From NCBI RefSeq assembly GCF_003428645.1, contig NZ_QVQH01000027.1:1-64000 (forward strand): DNA of 64,000 nt. Reading direction: 5' to 3'. The stretch is from Geodermatophilus marinus (GTDB lineage: Bacteria; Actinomycetota; Actinomycetes; Mycobacteriales; Geodermatophilaceae). A model generated the notes under the pieces. That model was not told the DNA's origin and did not search any database. It was given only the letters and a program-made list of their open reading frames with translations. The position numbers were made by a program, and so were the translations under genes. The first letter of the stretch is position 1. Every line of letters starts with the position of its first letter. Of the stretch, positions 34,494-45,527 are shown one piece after another.

Positions 34494-36095
34494 TCAGCCG
34501 TCGGTGAGGTCCGCGGAGCGGGCCTCGCGCGCGCCGATGCGGCCGGCGATGTCGGCGAGCAGCTCGGCCGGGACCCGGCTGTCCACGGTCACCGCCATGA
34601 GCGCCTCGCCGCCGCGGGTGGAGCGGCTGACCTGCGCCCCGGCGATGTTGACCCGGGCCTCCCCCAGCGCCGCGCCGACGGTGCCCACCACGCCCGGCCG
34701 GTCGGTGTAGACGAAGAACAGCAGGTAACCGGTGGGGTCGAGGTCCATGTCGAAGCCGTTGACGCAGACCAGCTTGGGGACCTGGTTCTTGCCGAAGAGC
34801 GTCCCGGAGACGGTCACCTCGGTGCCGTCGGCCATCGCGCCGTGCAGCCGGACGAGGTTGCGGTAGTCGGGGCTCTCCAGGTCGCTGGTCATGCCGACCT
34901 CGAGGCCGCGCTGCTCGGCGAACAGCGGGGCGTTGACGTAGGTGACCTGCTCCTCGACGACGTCGGAGAACACCCCCTTGAGCGCGGCCAGCTGCACCAC
35001 CGAGGCGTCGAACTCGGCGATCTTGCCGCGGACGTCGACGGTCAGGGACTGCGCCAGGCCACCGGCCACCGCGGTGAAGACCCGGCCCAGCTTCTCGGCC
35101 AGCGGCAGACCCGGCCGCACGTCCTCGGCGACGACGCCGCCCGCCTGCACGTTGACCGCGTCGGGGACGAACTCGCCCTGCAGGGCCAGCCGCACCGAGT
35201 GCGCGACCGCGGTGCCGGCCTTGTCCTGGGCCTCGGTCGTGGAGGCGCCCAGGTGGGGGGTGACCACGGTGTTGGGCAGCCCGAACAGCGGGCTGTCGGT
35301 GCACGGCTCGGTGGCGAACACGTCGAGGCCGGCCGCCCCGACCTGGCCCGAGCGCAGCGCGTCGGCCAGCGCGGCCTCGTCGACCAGACCACCTCGGGCG
35401 GCGTTGACGACGATGACCCCGCGCTTGGTGGTGGCCAGCTCGGCGGCGCCGATCAGCCCGAGGGTCTCCGGGGTCTTCGGCAGGTGGACGGAGATGAAGT
35501 CGGCCTCGCGCAGCAGCTCCTCCAGCGACACCATGCGGACGCCGAGCCCGGCCGCGCGCCCGGGTTGGATGTAGGGGTCGTAGGCGATCAGCGTGACGCC
35601 GAAGGCGGCCAGCCGCTGGGCCACCAGCTGCCCGATGCGGCCCAGCCCCACGACGCCGACGACCTTGTCGGTGACCTCGACACCCATGAACGCCGAGCGC
35701 TTCCACGCGCCCTGGCGCAGCGAGGCGTCCGCGGCCGGGATCTGCCGGGCGGCGGCCAGCAGCAGGGCGACGGCGTGCTCGGCGGCGCTCACGATGTTCG
35801 ACGTCGGCGCGTTGACCACCATGACGCCGCGCTCGGTGGCCGCCGCGACGTCGACGTTGTCCAGGCCGATGCCGGCGCGGGCGACGACCTTGAGGTTCGG
35901 CGCCGCGGCGAGGGCCTCGGCGTCGATCCGGGTCGCGCTGCGGATCATGACCGCGGCCGCGTCGGCCAGCGCGGGCAGGAGCGCCGCGCGGTCGGCGCCG
36001 TCCACGTGGCGGATGTCGACGTCCCCGCCGAGCACCTCCAGCACGCTCGGGGCCAGTTTCTCGGCGATCAGGACGACGGGGGCGCTCGTGGTCAC
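34494..36095 (-). CDS. serA: D-3-phosphoglycerate dehydrogenase
   Basis: SerA starts serine synthesis by oxidising 3-phosphoglycerate with NAD+. The 533-residue protein is the long actinobacterial type: catalytic and Rossmann domain ([43 protein letters not shown] with the substrate Arg, and [18 protein letters not shown] with the catalytic His), an intervening domain (about residues 320-455), and a C-terminal ACT domain ([21 protein letters not shown]) for serine feedback. GTG 36095 has TAGGCT 8 bases upstream. The long form matches M. tuberculosis SerA1. Confidence 0.96.
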   Translation of the reverse strand: MTTSAPVVLIAEKLAPSVLEVLGGDVDIRHVDGADRAALLPALADAAAVMIRSATRIDAEALAAAPNLKVVARAGIGLDNVDVAAATERGVMVVNAPTSNIVSAAEHAVALLLAAARQIPAADASLRQGAWKRSAFMGVEVTDKVVGVVGLGRIGQLVAQRLAAFGVTLIAYDPYIQPGRAAGLGVRMVSLEELLREADFISVHLPKTPETLGLIGAAELATTKRGVIVVNAARGGLVDEAALADALRSGQVGAAGLDVFATEPCTDSPLFGLPNTVVTPHLGASTTEAQDKAGTAVAHSVRLALQGEFVPDAVNVQAGGVVAEDVRPGLPLAEKLGRVFTAVAGGLAQSLTVDVRGKIAEFDASVVQLAALKGVFSDVVEEQVTYVNAPLFAEQRGLEVGMTSDLESPDYRNLVRLHGAMADGTEVTVSGTLFGKNQVPKLVCVNGFDMDLDPTGYLLFFVYTDRPGVVGTVGAALGEARVNIAGAQVSRSTRGGEALMAVTVDSRVPAELLADIAGRIGAREARSADLTDG

Positions 36096-36109
36096 GGGAC
36101 CACAGCCTA
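36096..36109 (-). promoter_or_regulatory. serA leaderless promoter with GTGGTCCC discriminator
   Basis: TAGGCT (36109-36104) followed by GTGGTCCC leads straight into the serA GTG. The element is nearly identical to that of leuB. The remaining gap to 36281 holds only GC-rich inverted stretches that I cannot assign. Confidence 0.5.
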
Positions 36110-36280
36110 GGGCGGGCGCGTGCGGCGCCCGGTGGAGCCCCGGGGCGCACGCTCCGCGCCTGGGCGGCTCCGCGGCGCAACCCCCCGCCGAAGGGTGGGG
36201 TGTGCTTGCCGCGGGGGGCGACCTCCCCGATCCTGGCGCGCGCAGAGTCGGCGGAGGGCCGGCGCCTTGCGGAGGGGACC

Positions 36281-37126
36281 ATGAGCAGCAGCGACAACGA
36301 GCACGGGTCGAGCGCGAGCGGCCAGCGCGGTCAGCCGTCCTACGGCGAGCAGCCCGGCCAGCCGCAGCAGTACGGCCAGGCCTGGGGCGAGGGTCAGCAG
36401 TACGACCAGCCGGGCCAGGACCAGCCGGGCCACGGGCAGCCGGGCTACGGGCAGCAGGGCTACGGCCAGCAGCCGGGCTACGGGCAGCAGGGCTACGGCC
36501 AGCAACCGGGCTACGGGCAGCAGTACGGCCAGCAGTACGGCCAGCAGGGCCACGACCAGCCCGGCTACGGGCAGCCGTACGCCCAGCAGTACGGCCAGGG
36601 GTACGAGCAGGGGTACGGCCAGCAGCCCGCCTACGGCCAGTACGGCCGGTCGGGCGCCCCGGCCAAGCCGGGCGGCGTCGTCACCGCCGCGGTGCTCGGG
36701 TTCGTCTTCGGGGCGATCGGCGCGCTGTTCAGCCTGGTGTTCATCTTCGCCGGCGCGGTGTTCGGCAGCGCCGGTGACGACTTCGAGGCGGAGCTGCCGG
36801 GGTTCGAGGGCGTCGCGGGCGCGCTGGCCGGGATCGCCCTGGTCATCGGCCTCATCGCCCTGGTGTGGACCGTCGTCATGATCTGGGGGTCGGTGCGCGC
36901 GCTGACCGGGCGCAGCCGGGTGATGCTCCTGGTGGGCGGCTCCATCGCCCTGGCCTTCACCGCGATCGGCCTGATCGGCAACCTGTCCGACTCGAGCGCG
37001 GCCGGGGCGGGCGGGATCATCACCAGCCTCGTGTTCTTCCTGGCCGCGCTGGCGATCGTCGTCCTGCTCTCGATGAAGCAGGCGGCCGCCTACTTCGCCG
37101 CCCACCGCGCCCGCCGCGGCAGCTGA
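36281..37126 (+). CDS. membrane protein with long Gln/Gly/Tyr-rich N-terminus
   Basis: The protein has 281 residues. Residues 1-125 are a low-complexity cytoplasmic stretch with repeats of the [16 protein letters not shown] type. Four membrane helices follow ([78 protein letters not shown]), ending in a basic tail. ATG 36281 follows GGAGGGGACC. Such tails occur on many actinobacterial membrane proteins and can self-associate; the function is unknown. It starts a run of three co-directional membrane genes. Confidence 0.75.
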   Translation: MSSSDNEHGSSASGQRGQPSYGEQPGQPQQYGQAWGEGQQYDQPGQDQPGHGQPGYGQQGYGQQPGYGQQGYGQQPGYGQQYGQQYGQQGHDQPGYGQPYAQQYGQGYEQGYGQQPAYGQYGRSGAPAKPGGVVTAAVLGFVFGAIGALFSLVFIFAGAVFGSAGDDFEAELPGFEGVAGALAGIALVIGLIALVWTVVMIWGSVRALTGRSRVMLLVGGSIALAFTAIGLIGNLSDSSAAGAGGIITSLVFFLAALAIVVLLSMKQAAAYFAAHRARRGS

Positions 37127-37182
37127 GCACCCGCGCGCCCGACCCGTCACCGGCCGGACGGCCACGACCCCGGAGGAATGCG

Positions 37183-37644
37183 ATGTCCACGCCGAGCGGC
37201 CCCGACTTCTCGAAGGACGACCGCCCGCCCCGGCAGCCCGGGTGGGACCCCGTCCCGGTGCGGCGGCCGGGGGTCGTCACCGGTGCGGCCGTCGTCGGCA
37301 TCGTCTGGGGCGGCCTGGGCACCCTGTTCGGCCTCCTCGCGCTGAGCGTGGCGTTCGAACTGGGCGCGCTCGTCGGCCTGGTCGTGCTGCTGTCGGTCGC
37401 CCTCTCCGTCGGTCTGCTGATCGGCGGCATCCGGGTGGTACGGGGTGAGTCGCCGAGGCTGCTGCTGGTGATCAGCTACGTGGCGATCGGCATCAACCTG
37501 CTGTCGCTGGTCGTCGCGCTGATGTCCGACGGTGGGTCGGCCGCCAACGGCCTGCTCGGCTTCGTCCTGCCCGGCATCGTGGTCGCGCTGCTGCTGCAGC
37601 CGGCGGCCCGGCAGTACTACGCGGCCCGCGGCATCAGCTACTGA
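37183..37644 (+). CDS. hypothetical four-helix membrane protein
   Basis: The protein has 153 residues. A short polar N-terminus MSTPSGPDFSKDDRPP precedes four membrane helices, ending AARQYYAARGISY. The last helices and the QYYAARG end resemble the end of the preceding protein ([15 protein letters not shown]), so the two may be diverged paralogues, this one without the Gln-rich repeats. ATG 37183 follows GGAGG. Its first twelve residues closely match those of the next gene's product. Function unknown. Confidence 0.72.
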   Translation: MSTPSGPDFSKDDRPPRQPGWDPVPVRRPGVVTGAAVVGIVWGGLGTLFGLLALSVAFELGALVGLVVLLSVALSVGLLIGGIRVVRGESPRLLLVISYVAIGINLLSLVVALMSDGGSAANGLLGFVLPGIVVALLLQPAARQYYAARGISY

Positions 37645-37840
37645 CGCACTCCCCGTGACCCCCGCCGCCCCGGCCGCGGGGGTCACGGGCGTCCGGGGCC
37701 GGGCATCTCCGCCCCGCCGCGCGGTGGCCGGACACCGCCGACGCGGACCGCGCCGGAAAGCCCCCGCAGAGGCCTGCGCCCCCCTACACTCCGTCGCCGG
37801 CCGCCAGCCGGGCGGTGACGAACGTGTGGAGGAGCCAGAG

Positions 37841-38554
37841 ATGTCCAGCCCCAGCGGCCCCGATCTGACCAAGGGTGGCGCGACCTCGTCGCAGCCGGCG
37901 GGATGGGGTGCCGCACCGCCCCCAGCCGGCCAGCAGCAGGACGGCGGCTCCCCGTACGGTGCCCCGCAGCACGGCGCGCCCCAGTACGGCGCCCCCCAGT
38001 ACGGCGCCCCCCAGTACGGCGCCCCCCAGTACGGCGCCCCGCAGTACGGCGCACCGCAGCACGGGGCCCAGCCCTACGGCACCCAGGCGCACGGGGCCCC
38101 GCAGGGCGGGTGGAACGGCTCCGCCGGTTACGCCCCGGCCCCGCCGTACGCCGGCCCCGTCCCGTCCGCGAGCCCGATGAGCCCGGTGGACGCCGTGCGC
38201 ACCGTGCTCGCCAAGTACGCCGACTTCTCGGGCCGCGCGCGGCGGGCGGAGTACTGGTGGTTCGTCCTCGCCTACGCCGTCGCCTCGATCGTCGCGTCGA
38301 TCATCGACGCGGTGCTCGGGTTCCCGCTCCTGGCGCTGGTGCTGGGCCTCGGCCTCCTCGTGCCGAGCCTGGCGGCCGCCGTCCGCCGTCTGCACGACAC
38401 CGGCAGGTCCGGCTGGTGGCTGCTGATCGGCCTGATCCCCTTCGGGGGGATCGTCGTGATCGTCTTCCTGGCGACGGAGGGCCAGCCCGGCCCCAACCGG
38501 TACGGCCCGTCGCCGAAGCACGCGGCGAGCAGCTGGGGCCCCGGCGCCTACTGA
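37841..38554 (+). CDS. DUF805 membrane protein with APQYG repeats
   Basis: The protein has 237 residues. It starts MSSPSGPDLTKG, then has about eight tandem APQYG/APQHG pentapeptides encoded by 15-base repeats (about 37960-38060). The C-terminal half is DUF805: FSGRARRAEYWWFVLAYAVASIVASIIDAVLG, RRLHDTGRSGWWLLIGLIPFGGIVVIVFL and PNRYGP. DUF805 proteins are membrane proteins of unknown function. ATG 37841 follows GGAGGAG. Confidence 0.85.
   Translation: MSSPSGPDLTKGGATSSQPAGWGAAPPPAGQQQDGGSPYGAPQHGAPQYGAPQYGAPQYGAPQYGAPQYGAPQHGAQPYGTQAHGAPQGGWNGSAGYAPAPPYAGPVPSASPMSPVDAVRTVLAKYADFSGRARRAEYWWFVLAYAVASIVASIIDAVLGFPLLALVLGLGLLVPSLAAAVRRLHDTGRSGWWLLIGLIPFGGIVVIVFLATEGQPGPNRYGPSPKHAASSWGPGAY
37965..38062. 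repeat. 15-bp in-frame tandem repeats in the DUF805 gene
   Basis: GCCCCCCAGTACGGC-type units repeat about seven times, encoding the APQYG run. Their near identity suggests slippage-driven copy variation. Confidence 0.8.
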
Positions 38555-38570
38555 ACCGGAGCCCGGACGA

Positions 38571-38610
38571 CGAACGGGCCCCCCACCTCGCGAGGTGGGG
38601 GGCCCGTTCG
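38571..38610. terminator. perfect 40-bp palindrome, bidirectional terminator
   Basis: CGAACGGGCCCCCCACCTCG is followed at once by its exact reverse complement. It lies 17 bases after the DUF805 stop and before the ilvC stop on the other strand, so it can end transcripts from both sides. Confidence 0.75.
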
Positions 38611-38621
38611 CGTCCCGTGGC

Positions 38622-38693
38622 CGCGATCACGAAGTCCGGGAGCCGACACGCGGGGTCGTCGCGGCGTGCCGTTCCCCGGACATCATGATCGCG
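38622..38693. repeat. long imperfect inverted repeat
   Basis: Arms 38622-38651 and 38664-38693 (starting CGCGATCACGAAGTCCGGG and ending CCCGGACATCATGATCGCG) pair over about 30 bases with a few mismatches. It lies in the non-coding gap 38555-38762. Confidence 0.55.
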
Positions 38694-38746
38694 AGGCCGA
38701 TCGCGAGGCCGATCGCGAGGCCGATCGCGAGGCCGGGAGCGAGGCC
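38687..38746. repeat. 12-bp tandem repeat (GATCGCGAGGCC)n
   Basis: Four perfect copies of GATCGCGAGGCC at 38687-38734 and one degenerate copy (GGGAGCGAGGCC) sit just beyond the ilvC stop codon. There are no spacers, so this is not a CRISPR. Confidence 0.85.
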
Positions 38747-38762
38747 CGGGGCGGGGGTCCTC

Positions 38763-40436
<1,674 letters not shown>

Positions 40437-40458
40437 TCAGGGCCGATCGGCCCGGCGT

Positions 40459-40677
40459 GGCCCCGTCCGGGGTCCCGCCCCGAGCCTGCGAGGGGTGGGG
40501 GGAACGGGGGTCCTTCAACGGAGCGAGTGGTGGGGGGCGGCCCCCGTCCGGGGCCCCGCGCCGAGCGGAGCGAGGCGTGGGGGGAACGGGGGTCCTTCAA
40601 CGGAGCGAGTGGTGGGGGGCGGCCCCCGTCCAGGGCCCCGCGCCGAGCGGAGCGAGGGGTGGGGGGAACGGGGGTCC
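40459..40677. repeat. three tandem hairpin repeats between ilvB and ilvN
   Basis: Copies at 40459-40513, 40539-40595 and 40621-40677 follow each other; the last two units and their linkers (CCTTCAACGGAGCGAGTGG) repeat with an 82-base period. The first has the CCTGCGAG core, the others GGAGCGAG. The array sits in the 262-base gap inside the ilvB-ilvN operon and could set the ratio of IlvB to IlvN. Confidence 0.75.
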
Positions 40678-40682
40678 TTCAC

Positions 40683-42554
40683 CTACACCTGGCCCTCGCC
40701 GAAGACCGGGCGGATCCCCCGCGCGGCCAGGATGTCGTCGTTGCTGGCACCCGCGGCGACCATCGGCCAGACCTGGGCGTCGTGCCCGACGACGAAGTCG
40801 ACGACCACCGGGGCGTCGTCGATCGCCATGGCCTTCTCGATCACCGCGTCGACGTCGTCCTTGCTCTCGCAGCGCAGGCCGACGCAGCCCAACGCCTCGG
40901 CCAGCGCCACGAAGTCCGGGATGCGCACGGGCTTGGGCTTCCCGTCCTCGCCCACCGGGTGCAGCTTGGTGTTGGAGTAGCGGCCCTCGTAGAAGAGGGT
41001 CTGCCACTGCCGGACCATCCCGAGGTTGCCGTTGTTGATGACGGCGACCTTGACCGGGATGCCCTCGATGGCGCAGGTGGCCAGCTCCTGGTTCGTCATC
41101 TGGAAGCAGCCGTCGCCGTCGATCGCCCAGACGGTGGTGTCGGGGCAGCCGTACTTGGCCCCCATGGCGGCCGGGACGGCGTAGCCCATCGTCCCGAGGC
41201 CGCCGCTGTTGAGCCACGTGCCGGGCTTCTCGTAGGAGATGAACTGCGCGGCCCACATCTGGTGCTGGCCCACGCCGGCGGTGTAGATGGCGTCCGGGCC
41301 GGCGATCGCGCCGAGCCGCTCGATGACGTACTGCGGCGACAGGGTGCCGTCCTCGGGCCAGTCGTAGCCCAGCGGGTAGCGCTCCCGCCAGCTGTCCAGC
41401 TGGGTCCACCACGCGGCGAGGTCCGGGGTGCGGCCGGCCTCGTGCTCGGCGCGCAGGGCCACGACGAGCTCGGCGATGGTCTCGCGGGCGTCGCCGACGA
41501 TCGGGACGTCGGCCTTGCGGTTCTTGCCGATCTCGGCCGGGTCGATGTCGGCGTGGATGACCTGCGCCTCGGGTGCGAAGGAGGACAGCCGGCCGGTGAC
41601 CCGGTCGTCGAAGCGGGCACCGAGGGCGACGAGGACGTCGGCCTTCTGCAGCGCGGTCACCGCGGCCACCGTGCCGTGCATGCCGGGCATGCCCAGGTGC
41701 TGCGGGTCGCTGTCGGGGAAGGCGCCGCGGGCCATGAGCGTGGTGACCACGGGGGCGCCGGTGAGCCGGGCGAGCTCGGCGAGCTCCTCGGTGGCCGAGG
41801 CCTTGAGCACGCCGCCGCCGACGTAGAGCACCGGGCGGCGGGCCGCGGCGATCAGCGCGGCGGCCTCGCGGACCTGCTTGCCGTGCGGGCGGGTGGTGGG
41901 CCGGTACCCGGGGAGGTCCATCCGCGGCGGCCAGGAGAAGTCCGTGGTGGCCTGCAGCGCGTCCTTGGAGATGTCGACCAGGACCGGGCCGGGGCGGCCG
42001 GTGGCGGCCAGGTGGAACGCCTCGGCGATCCGCTGCGGGATCTCGTCGGCGGAGGTGACCAGGAAGTTGTGCTTGGTGATCGGCATCGTGATGCCGCGGA
42101 TGTCGGCCTCCTGGAAGGCGTCGGTGCCGATCGAGGCGCTGGGCACCTGGCCGGTGATGGCCACGACGGGCACCGAGTCCATGTGCGCGTCGGCCAGGGG
42201 GGTGACCAGGTTGGTCGCGCCCGGGCCGGAGGTGGCCATGCAGACCCCGACCCGCCCGGTGGCCTGGGCGTACCCGGTGGCCGCGTGCCCGGCACCCTGC
42301 TCGTGCCGGACCAGCACGTGCCGCACCGTGGAATCGAACAGCGGGTCGTAGGCCGGCAGGATCGCCCCGCCCGGGATGCCGAACACCACCTCGACACCCA
42401 CGGCCTCGAGCGCGCGGACCAGGCTCTGCGCGCCGGTGATGCCGGTGGCCGGCTCGGCGGCGGCCGCGGCGAGCGAGCGGGCGGTCGTCTCGACCCCCGT
42501 CAGCGCGGCGGCGGCCTCTCGGGTGGCGGACTCGCCCGGGGTGCTGCTGTTCAT
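40683..42554 (-). CDS. ilvB: acetolactate synthase large (catalytic) subunit
   Basis: IlvB makes acetolactate or acetohydroxybutyrate with TPP, Mg and FAD. The 623-residue protein has a long Ala/Thr-rich N-terminus (about 35 residues), then [51 protein letters not shown] (TPP Glu), [10 protein letters not shown] (FAD region), [15 protein letters not shown] and the TPP-Mg motif [15 protein letters not shown]...[15 protein letters not shown] 42554 follows AGGAGA. An attenuator with an LLVIA leader peptide controls it. Confidence 0.97.
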   Translation of the reverse strand: MNSSTPGESATREAAAALTGVETTARSLAAAAAEPATGITGAQSLVRALEAVGVEVVFGIPGGAILPAYDPLFDSTVRHVLVRHEQGAGHAATGYAQATGRVGVCMATSGPGATNLVTPLADAHMDSVPVVAITGQVPSASIGTDAFQEADIRGITMPITKHNFLVTSADEIPQRIAEAFHLAATGRPGPVLVDISKDALQATTDFSWPPRMDLPGYRPTTRPHGKQVREAAALIAAARRPVLYVGGGVLKASATEELAELARLTGAPVVTTLMARGAFPDSDPQHLGMPGMHGTVAAVTALQKADVLVALGARFDDRVTGRLSSFAPEAQVIHADIDPAEIGKNRKADVPIVGDARETIAELVVALRAEHEAGRTPDLAAWWTQLDSWRERYPLGYDWPEDGTLSPQYVIERLGAIAGPDAIYTAGVGQHQMWAAQFISYEKPGTWLNSGGLGTMGYAVPAAMGAKYGCPDTTVWAIDGDGCFQMTNQELATCAIEGIPVKVAVINNGNLGMVRQWQTLFYEGRYSNTKLHPVGEDGKPKPVRIPDFVALAEALGCVGLRCESKDDVDAVIEKAMAIDDAPVVVDFVVGHDAQVWPMVAAGASNDDILAARGIRPVFGEGQV

Positions 42555-42699
42555 GTCGACGTCTCCTGTGCCCTTCGAGGGGCCGTCGTCCTGGTCCCCC
42601 CGTGAGGGGCCGTCGGGGTGGGGCGGCGGTGTGCGGCTCGGCTGCCTGCGGGCGCGGGCTCTGATCCGTCCGCCCGGGGGTGCACGGGGCCCGCAAACG

Positions 42700-42731
42700 A
42701 AAAACCCCTCGTGCCGCTGGCACAGAGGGGT
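42700..42731 (-). terminator. attenuator terminator upstream of ilvB
   Basis: On the minus strand CCCCTC-T-GTGCC pairs with GGCAC-GAGGGG (one bulge, loop AGC), followed by TTTTT (42704-42700). It lies about 145 bases before the ilvB start. Confidence 0.85.
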
Positions 42732-42734
42732 GGC

Positions 42735-42761
42735 GCGCGTCGGTCGGGTCGACCGGCGCGC
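42735..42761 (-). promoter_or_regulatory. pause/antiterminator hairpin of the ilvB leader
   Basis: GCGCGCCGGTCG and CGACCGACGCGC pair around ACC with one mismatch. As at cimA, the 5' arm starts at the leader stop codon, so ribosome position would decide its folding. Confidence 0.7.
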
Positions 42762-42796
42762 TAGGCGATTACGAGGAGGGGGCAGGCCGGGCGCAC
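42761..42796 (-). CDS. ilvB leader peptide
   Basis: This 11-codon ORF (GTG 42796, TAG at 42763-42761) encodes [11 protein letters not shown], with two Leu, a Val and an Ile just before the stop. It is the sensor of an actinobacterial ilv attenuator. The predicted transcription start coincides with the GTG, so it is probably leaderless. Confidence 0.82.
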   Translation of the reverse strand: MRPACPLLVIA

Positions 42797-42831
42797 GGGA
42801 CCACTGTGCGCCCGGCGCGCCCGGACGTCAA
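42797..42831 (-). promoter_or_regulatory. ilvB operon promoter
   Basis: TTGACG (42831-42826) and CACAGT (42808-42803) are separated by 17 bases, and GGTCCC then leads to the leader GTG. This is the best -35/-10 pair in the window. The TGGTCCCGTG string matches the serA start. It overlaps the stop codon of the upstream GGDEF-EAL gene. Confidence 0.65.
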
Positions 42832-45527
42832 CCACCGCGTCCCACCAGGTGGACCGTCGGGTCCTCGTGGATGGGACGAACCTCGGGCCCGGGGGCGGCC
42901 CCGCCGGGGACGGCGGGGTCGAGGAGGGTCGCGTCGAACCCGTCGAGCAGCGCGGGCAGCTCCTCGGCCGGCACCGGCCGGGCCAGCAGCCAGCCCTGCA
43001 GGAAGCGGCAGTCCAGCGCCCGGAGGGCGGCCAGCTGGCCCGCCGTCTCGACGCCCTCGGCGACGACGTCCATGCCGAGGGTCCGGCCGAGGTCCACCAC
43101 GCCGGCGACCAGCGCGCGGGTGCGCGGGTCGTCCTCGATGTGCGCGACGAACGCCCGGTCCATCTTGAGGACGTCGACCGGCACCCGGGCCAGCCGGGCC
43201 AGGGTCGAGTACCCCTTGCCGAAGTCGTCGAGGGACAGGACGCAGCCCAGCTCCCGCAGCGCCGCGATGTCACCGTCGGTGCGGTCGTCCCCGCCCATGA
43301 GCGCCGACTCGGTGATCTCCAGCATGAGCCGGTGCGGCGGCATCCCGGAGGCGGCGAGCGCGTGCGCCACGTCGGCGACCAGGCACCCGGCCTGCAGGTG
43401 CCGGACGGAGACGTTCACACCGAGCTGGAGGTCCTGGCCGGCCGCCAGCAGCGGGGCCATCGCCGCGGTCGCCGCGCCGAGCACCCAGCGCTCGAGGGCC
43501 ACCACCAGGCCGTCGTCCTCGGCGAGCGAGACCAGCTCGTCGGCCGGCACGGCCCCCAGCACCGGGTGCTCCCAGCGCACCAGGGCCTCCACGCCCAGCA
43601 CCCGGCGCTCGTGCACGCCGACGACGGGCTGGAACGCCAGCCCCAGCCGGCCCTCCTCGATCGCGCCGGGGAGGTCCTGCGCGAGCCGGGCGCGGCGGGA
43701 GACCGCGCGGTCCAGGGCCTCGCCCGAGGTCCGCATGCAGTTCTTGCCCGCGGCCTTGGCGGTGCGCAGGGCCAGGTCGGCCCGCCGCACGGCCTCGGTG
43801 GGGTCGTCGCCGGGGAGGATCTCGGCCAGCCCGACGCTGCCCGAGACGGCGAACACCGGCCCCGGCTGCCGGCTGCCGTCCGGCGCGGCCGGCCGGTGCG
43901 CCTGGTCCAGCACGAGCACCAGCCGCTCGGCCAGACCGGCGGCCTCCTCGCGGTCCGCCGGGACCAGCAGGGCGAACTCGTCGCCGCCCAGCCGGGCCAC
44001 GACGTCGTCCTCCCGCGCCGCGGAGCGCAGCTGGTCGGCGACCGTGGCGAGCAGCCGGTCCCCCGCGTCGTGCCCGGCCACGTCGTTGACGGCCTTGAAG
44101 CCGTCGAGGTCCACCAGCAGCAGGCACCCGGGGTCGGGCCGGAGCACGGCCTCCTCCAGGGCGGCCATGAAGCGGGCCCGGTTGGGCAGGCCGGTGAGGA
44201 AGTCGGTGAAGGCCAGCCGCTCGAGCTCCCGCTGCGTGCTGCGCCGGTCGCTGACGTCGCGCAGGTGCAGCACCACGCCGTCGCCGCGGCCGGCACGGGC
44301 AGCGCCGGAGACCTCCAGGTCCCGCCAGTGGCCGGAGCGGGAGCGCAGCCGGACCGCCGCGGGCAGCCCGGGCACCGGCGCGCCGGCGGCGACCGCCGCC
44401 CGGACGCGGCGGACCAGCCCCCGGTCGTCGGGGTGCAGCAGGGCCTCCAGCGCGCGGGCGGCGAGGTCGGGCTCGGTCCAGCCGAGCTGGTCCTCGACGG
44501 GCCCGGAGACCCAGCCCACCCGGCCACCGTCGTCGAGGACGACCGTGACCGCGTCGCCGCTGTGCAGCAGCGCCCGGAAGTAGCTCTCGGTGCGCTGCAG
44601 CCGCCGGGTCACCCGCCGGTTGTCCGCCGCCCACAGGGCGGCGCGCCACGCGGAGAGGACGACGAGGAGCGCCGCGGCGCCGGCCTCGTGCGGCGCCGGC
44701 GGCCGGCCGGCGAGCGCGTGCAGGACCACCAGCAGCAGGGCCGCGTGGGCCAGGCCCGTCGCCACGACCACGCCCCGGAGCGGCACGGCGACGTCGCGAC
44801 CCACGGCCGGTGGCCGCGGGGGGTCGGCGGCGGCGCCGGCCACCGTGGCGGCGAGCACGGCCAGCCACAGGACGGCGGGCAGGCCGGTCGGCGCGGCGCC
44901 GGCCGCGGCCAGCAGGTCGGCGGTCGCGGCAGCGGCCATCGCGGTGCAGGCGGCCAGCACCCAGCCGGCCGCGCGGCGGCGGGGCGGGGCGACCGCGGTG
45001 ACCGCGACCACGCCCACCCCGCAGAGCACCGCACCGAGCAGCGGGTAGGCGGCGACCAGGCCGCGGGGCAGCCCGTCGACCGCGGCGAGGACGTCGGCGA
45101 GCATGAGGGAGCCGGCCAGCACCACGGCGACGGTGAGCACCGCGCCGTCGAGGGCGACCCGCGACCCCAGCCCGCGCCGCCGCCGCGGGAGCAGCAGGGC
45201 CACGGCCACCACCGGGACCGGGACGCCGGCCAGCGCGAGCAGGGCGCCGGGCTCCACCGGGCCCCCGGCCGCGGCCAGGACCTGACCGCCGGCCAGGAGG
45301 ACCGCGCCCAGCGCCATGAACCGCCACGGCAATCCGCGGCGGCCGGGCAGGCGGGCACCGGTGCGGTCGAGCGCCGCCGCGGCGGCGAGCCCACCCGCCG
45401 CCACGCAGAGCGGGACCAGCCGGGAGGCGGGGGCGATGGCGGCGAGCAGCGCGGCGGCGAGCGCCAGGACCCCGAGCAGGACGGGCACCGCGGTGGTACC
45501 CCGCGGCCGGGTCGGGGCGCCCGTCAC
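42828..45527 (-). CDS. membrane PAS-GGDEF-EAL protein, intact c-di-GMP enzyme
   Basis: The protein has 899 residues. About ten N-terminal membrane helices (residues 10-340) precede a PAS domain (about 350-455, SYFRALLHSGDAVTVVLDDGG), a GGDEF domain with active motif ARLGGDEFAL and I-site REDD five residues before it, and an EAL domain with VEALVRW, LGVNVS, LEITES, LDDFGKGYS, VLKMDRAF, AEGVET and FLQGWLLARP. Both halves keep catalytic residues, so it may make and break c-di-GMP. GTG 45527 overlaps the stop of its upstream paralogue by 4 bases. Confidence 0.9.
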   Translation of the reverse strand: MTGAPTRPRGTTAVPVLLGVLALAAALLAAIAPASRLVPLCVAAGGLAAAAALDRTGARLPGRRGLPWRFMALGAVLLAGGQVLAAAGGPVEPGALLALAGVPVPVVAVALLLPRRRRGLGSRVALDGAVLTVAVVLAGSLMLADVLAAVDGLPRGLVAAYPLLGAVLCGVGVVAVTAVAPPRRRAAGWVLAACTAMAAAATADLLAAAGAAPTGLPAVLWLAVLAATVAGAAADPPRPPAVGRDVAVPLRGVVVATGLAHAALLLVVLHALAGRPPAPHEAGAAALLVVLSAWRAALWAADNRRVTRRLQRTESYFRALLHSGDAVTVVLDDGGRVGWVSGPVEDQLGWTEPDLAARALEALLHPDDRGLVRRVRAAVAAGAPVPGLPAAVRLRSRSGHWRDLEVSGAARAGRGDGVVLHLRDVSDRRSTQRELERLAFTDFLTGLPNRARFMAALEEAVLRPDPGCLLLVDLDGFKAVNDVAGHDAGDRLLATVADQLRSAAREDDVVARLGGDEFALLVPADREEAAGLAERLVLVLDQAHRPAAPDGSRQPGPVFAVSGSVGLAEILPGDDPTEAVRRADLALRTAKAAGKNCMRTSGEALDRAVSRRARLAQDLPGAIEEGRLGLAFQPVVGVHERRVLGVEALVRWEHPVLGAVPADELVSLAEDDGLVVALERWVLGAATAAMAPLLAAGQDLQLGVNVSVRHLQAGCLVADVAHALAASGMPPHRLMLEITESALMGGDDRTDGDIAALRELGCVLSLDDFGKGYSTLARLARVPVDVLKMDRAFVAHIEDDPRTRALVAGVVDLGRTLGMDVVAEGVETAGQLAALRALDCRFLQGWLLARPVPAEELPALLDGFDATLLDPAVPGGAAPGPEVRPIHEDPTVHLVGRGG

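Noticed and set aside
38687-38746. CRISPR-like short repeats
   Set aside because: The 12-base units are directly adjacent with no spacers and there are no cas genes.
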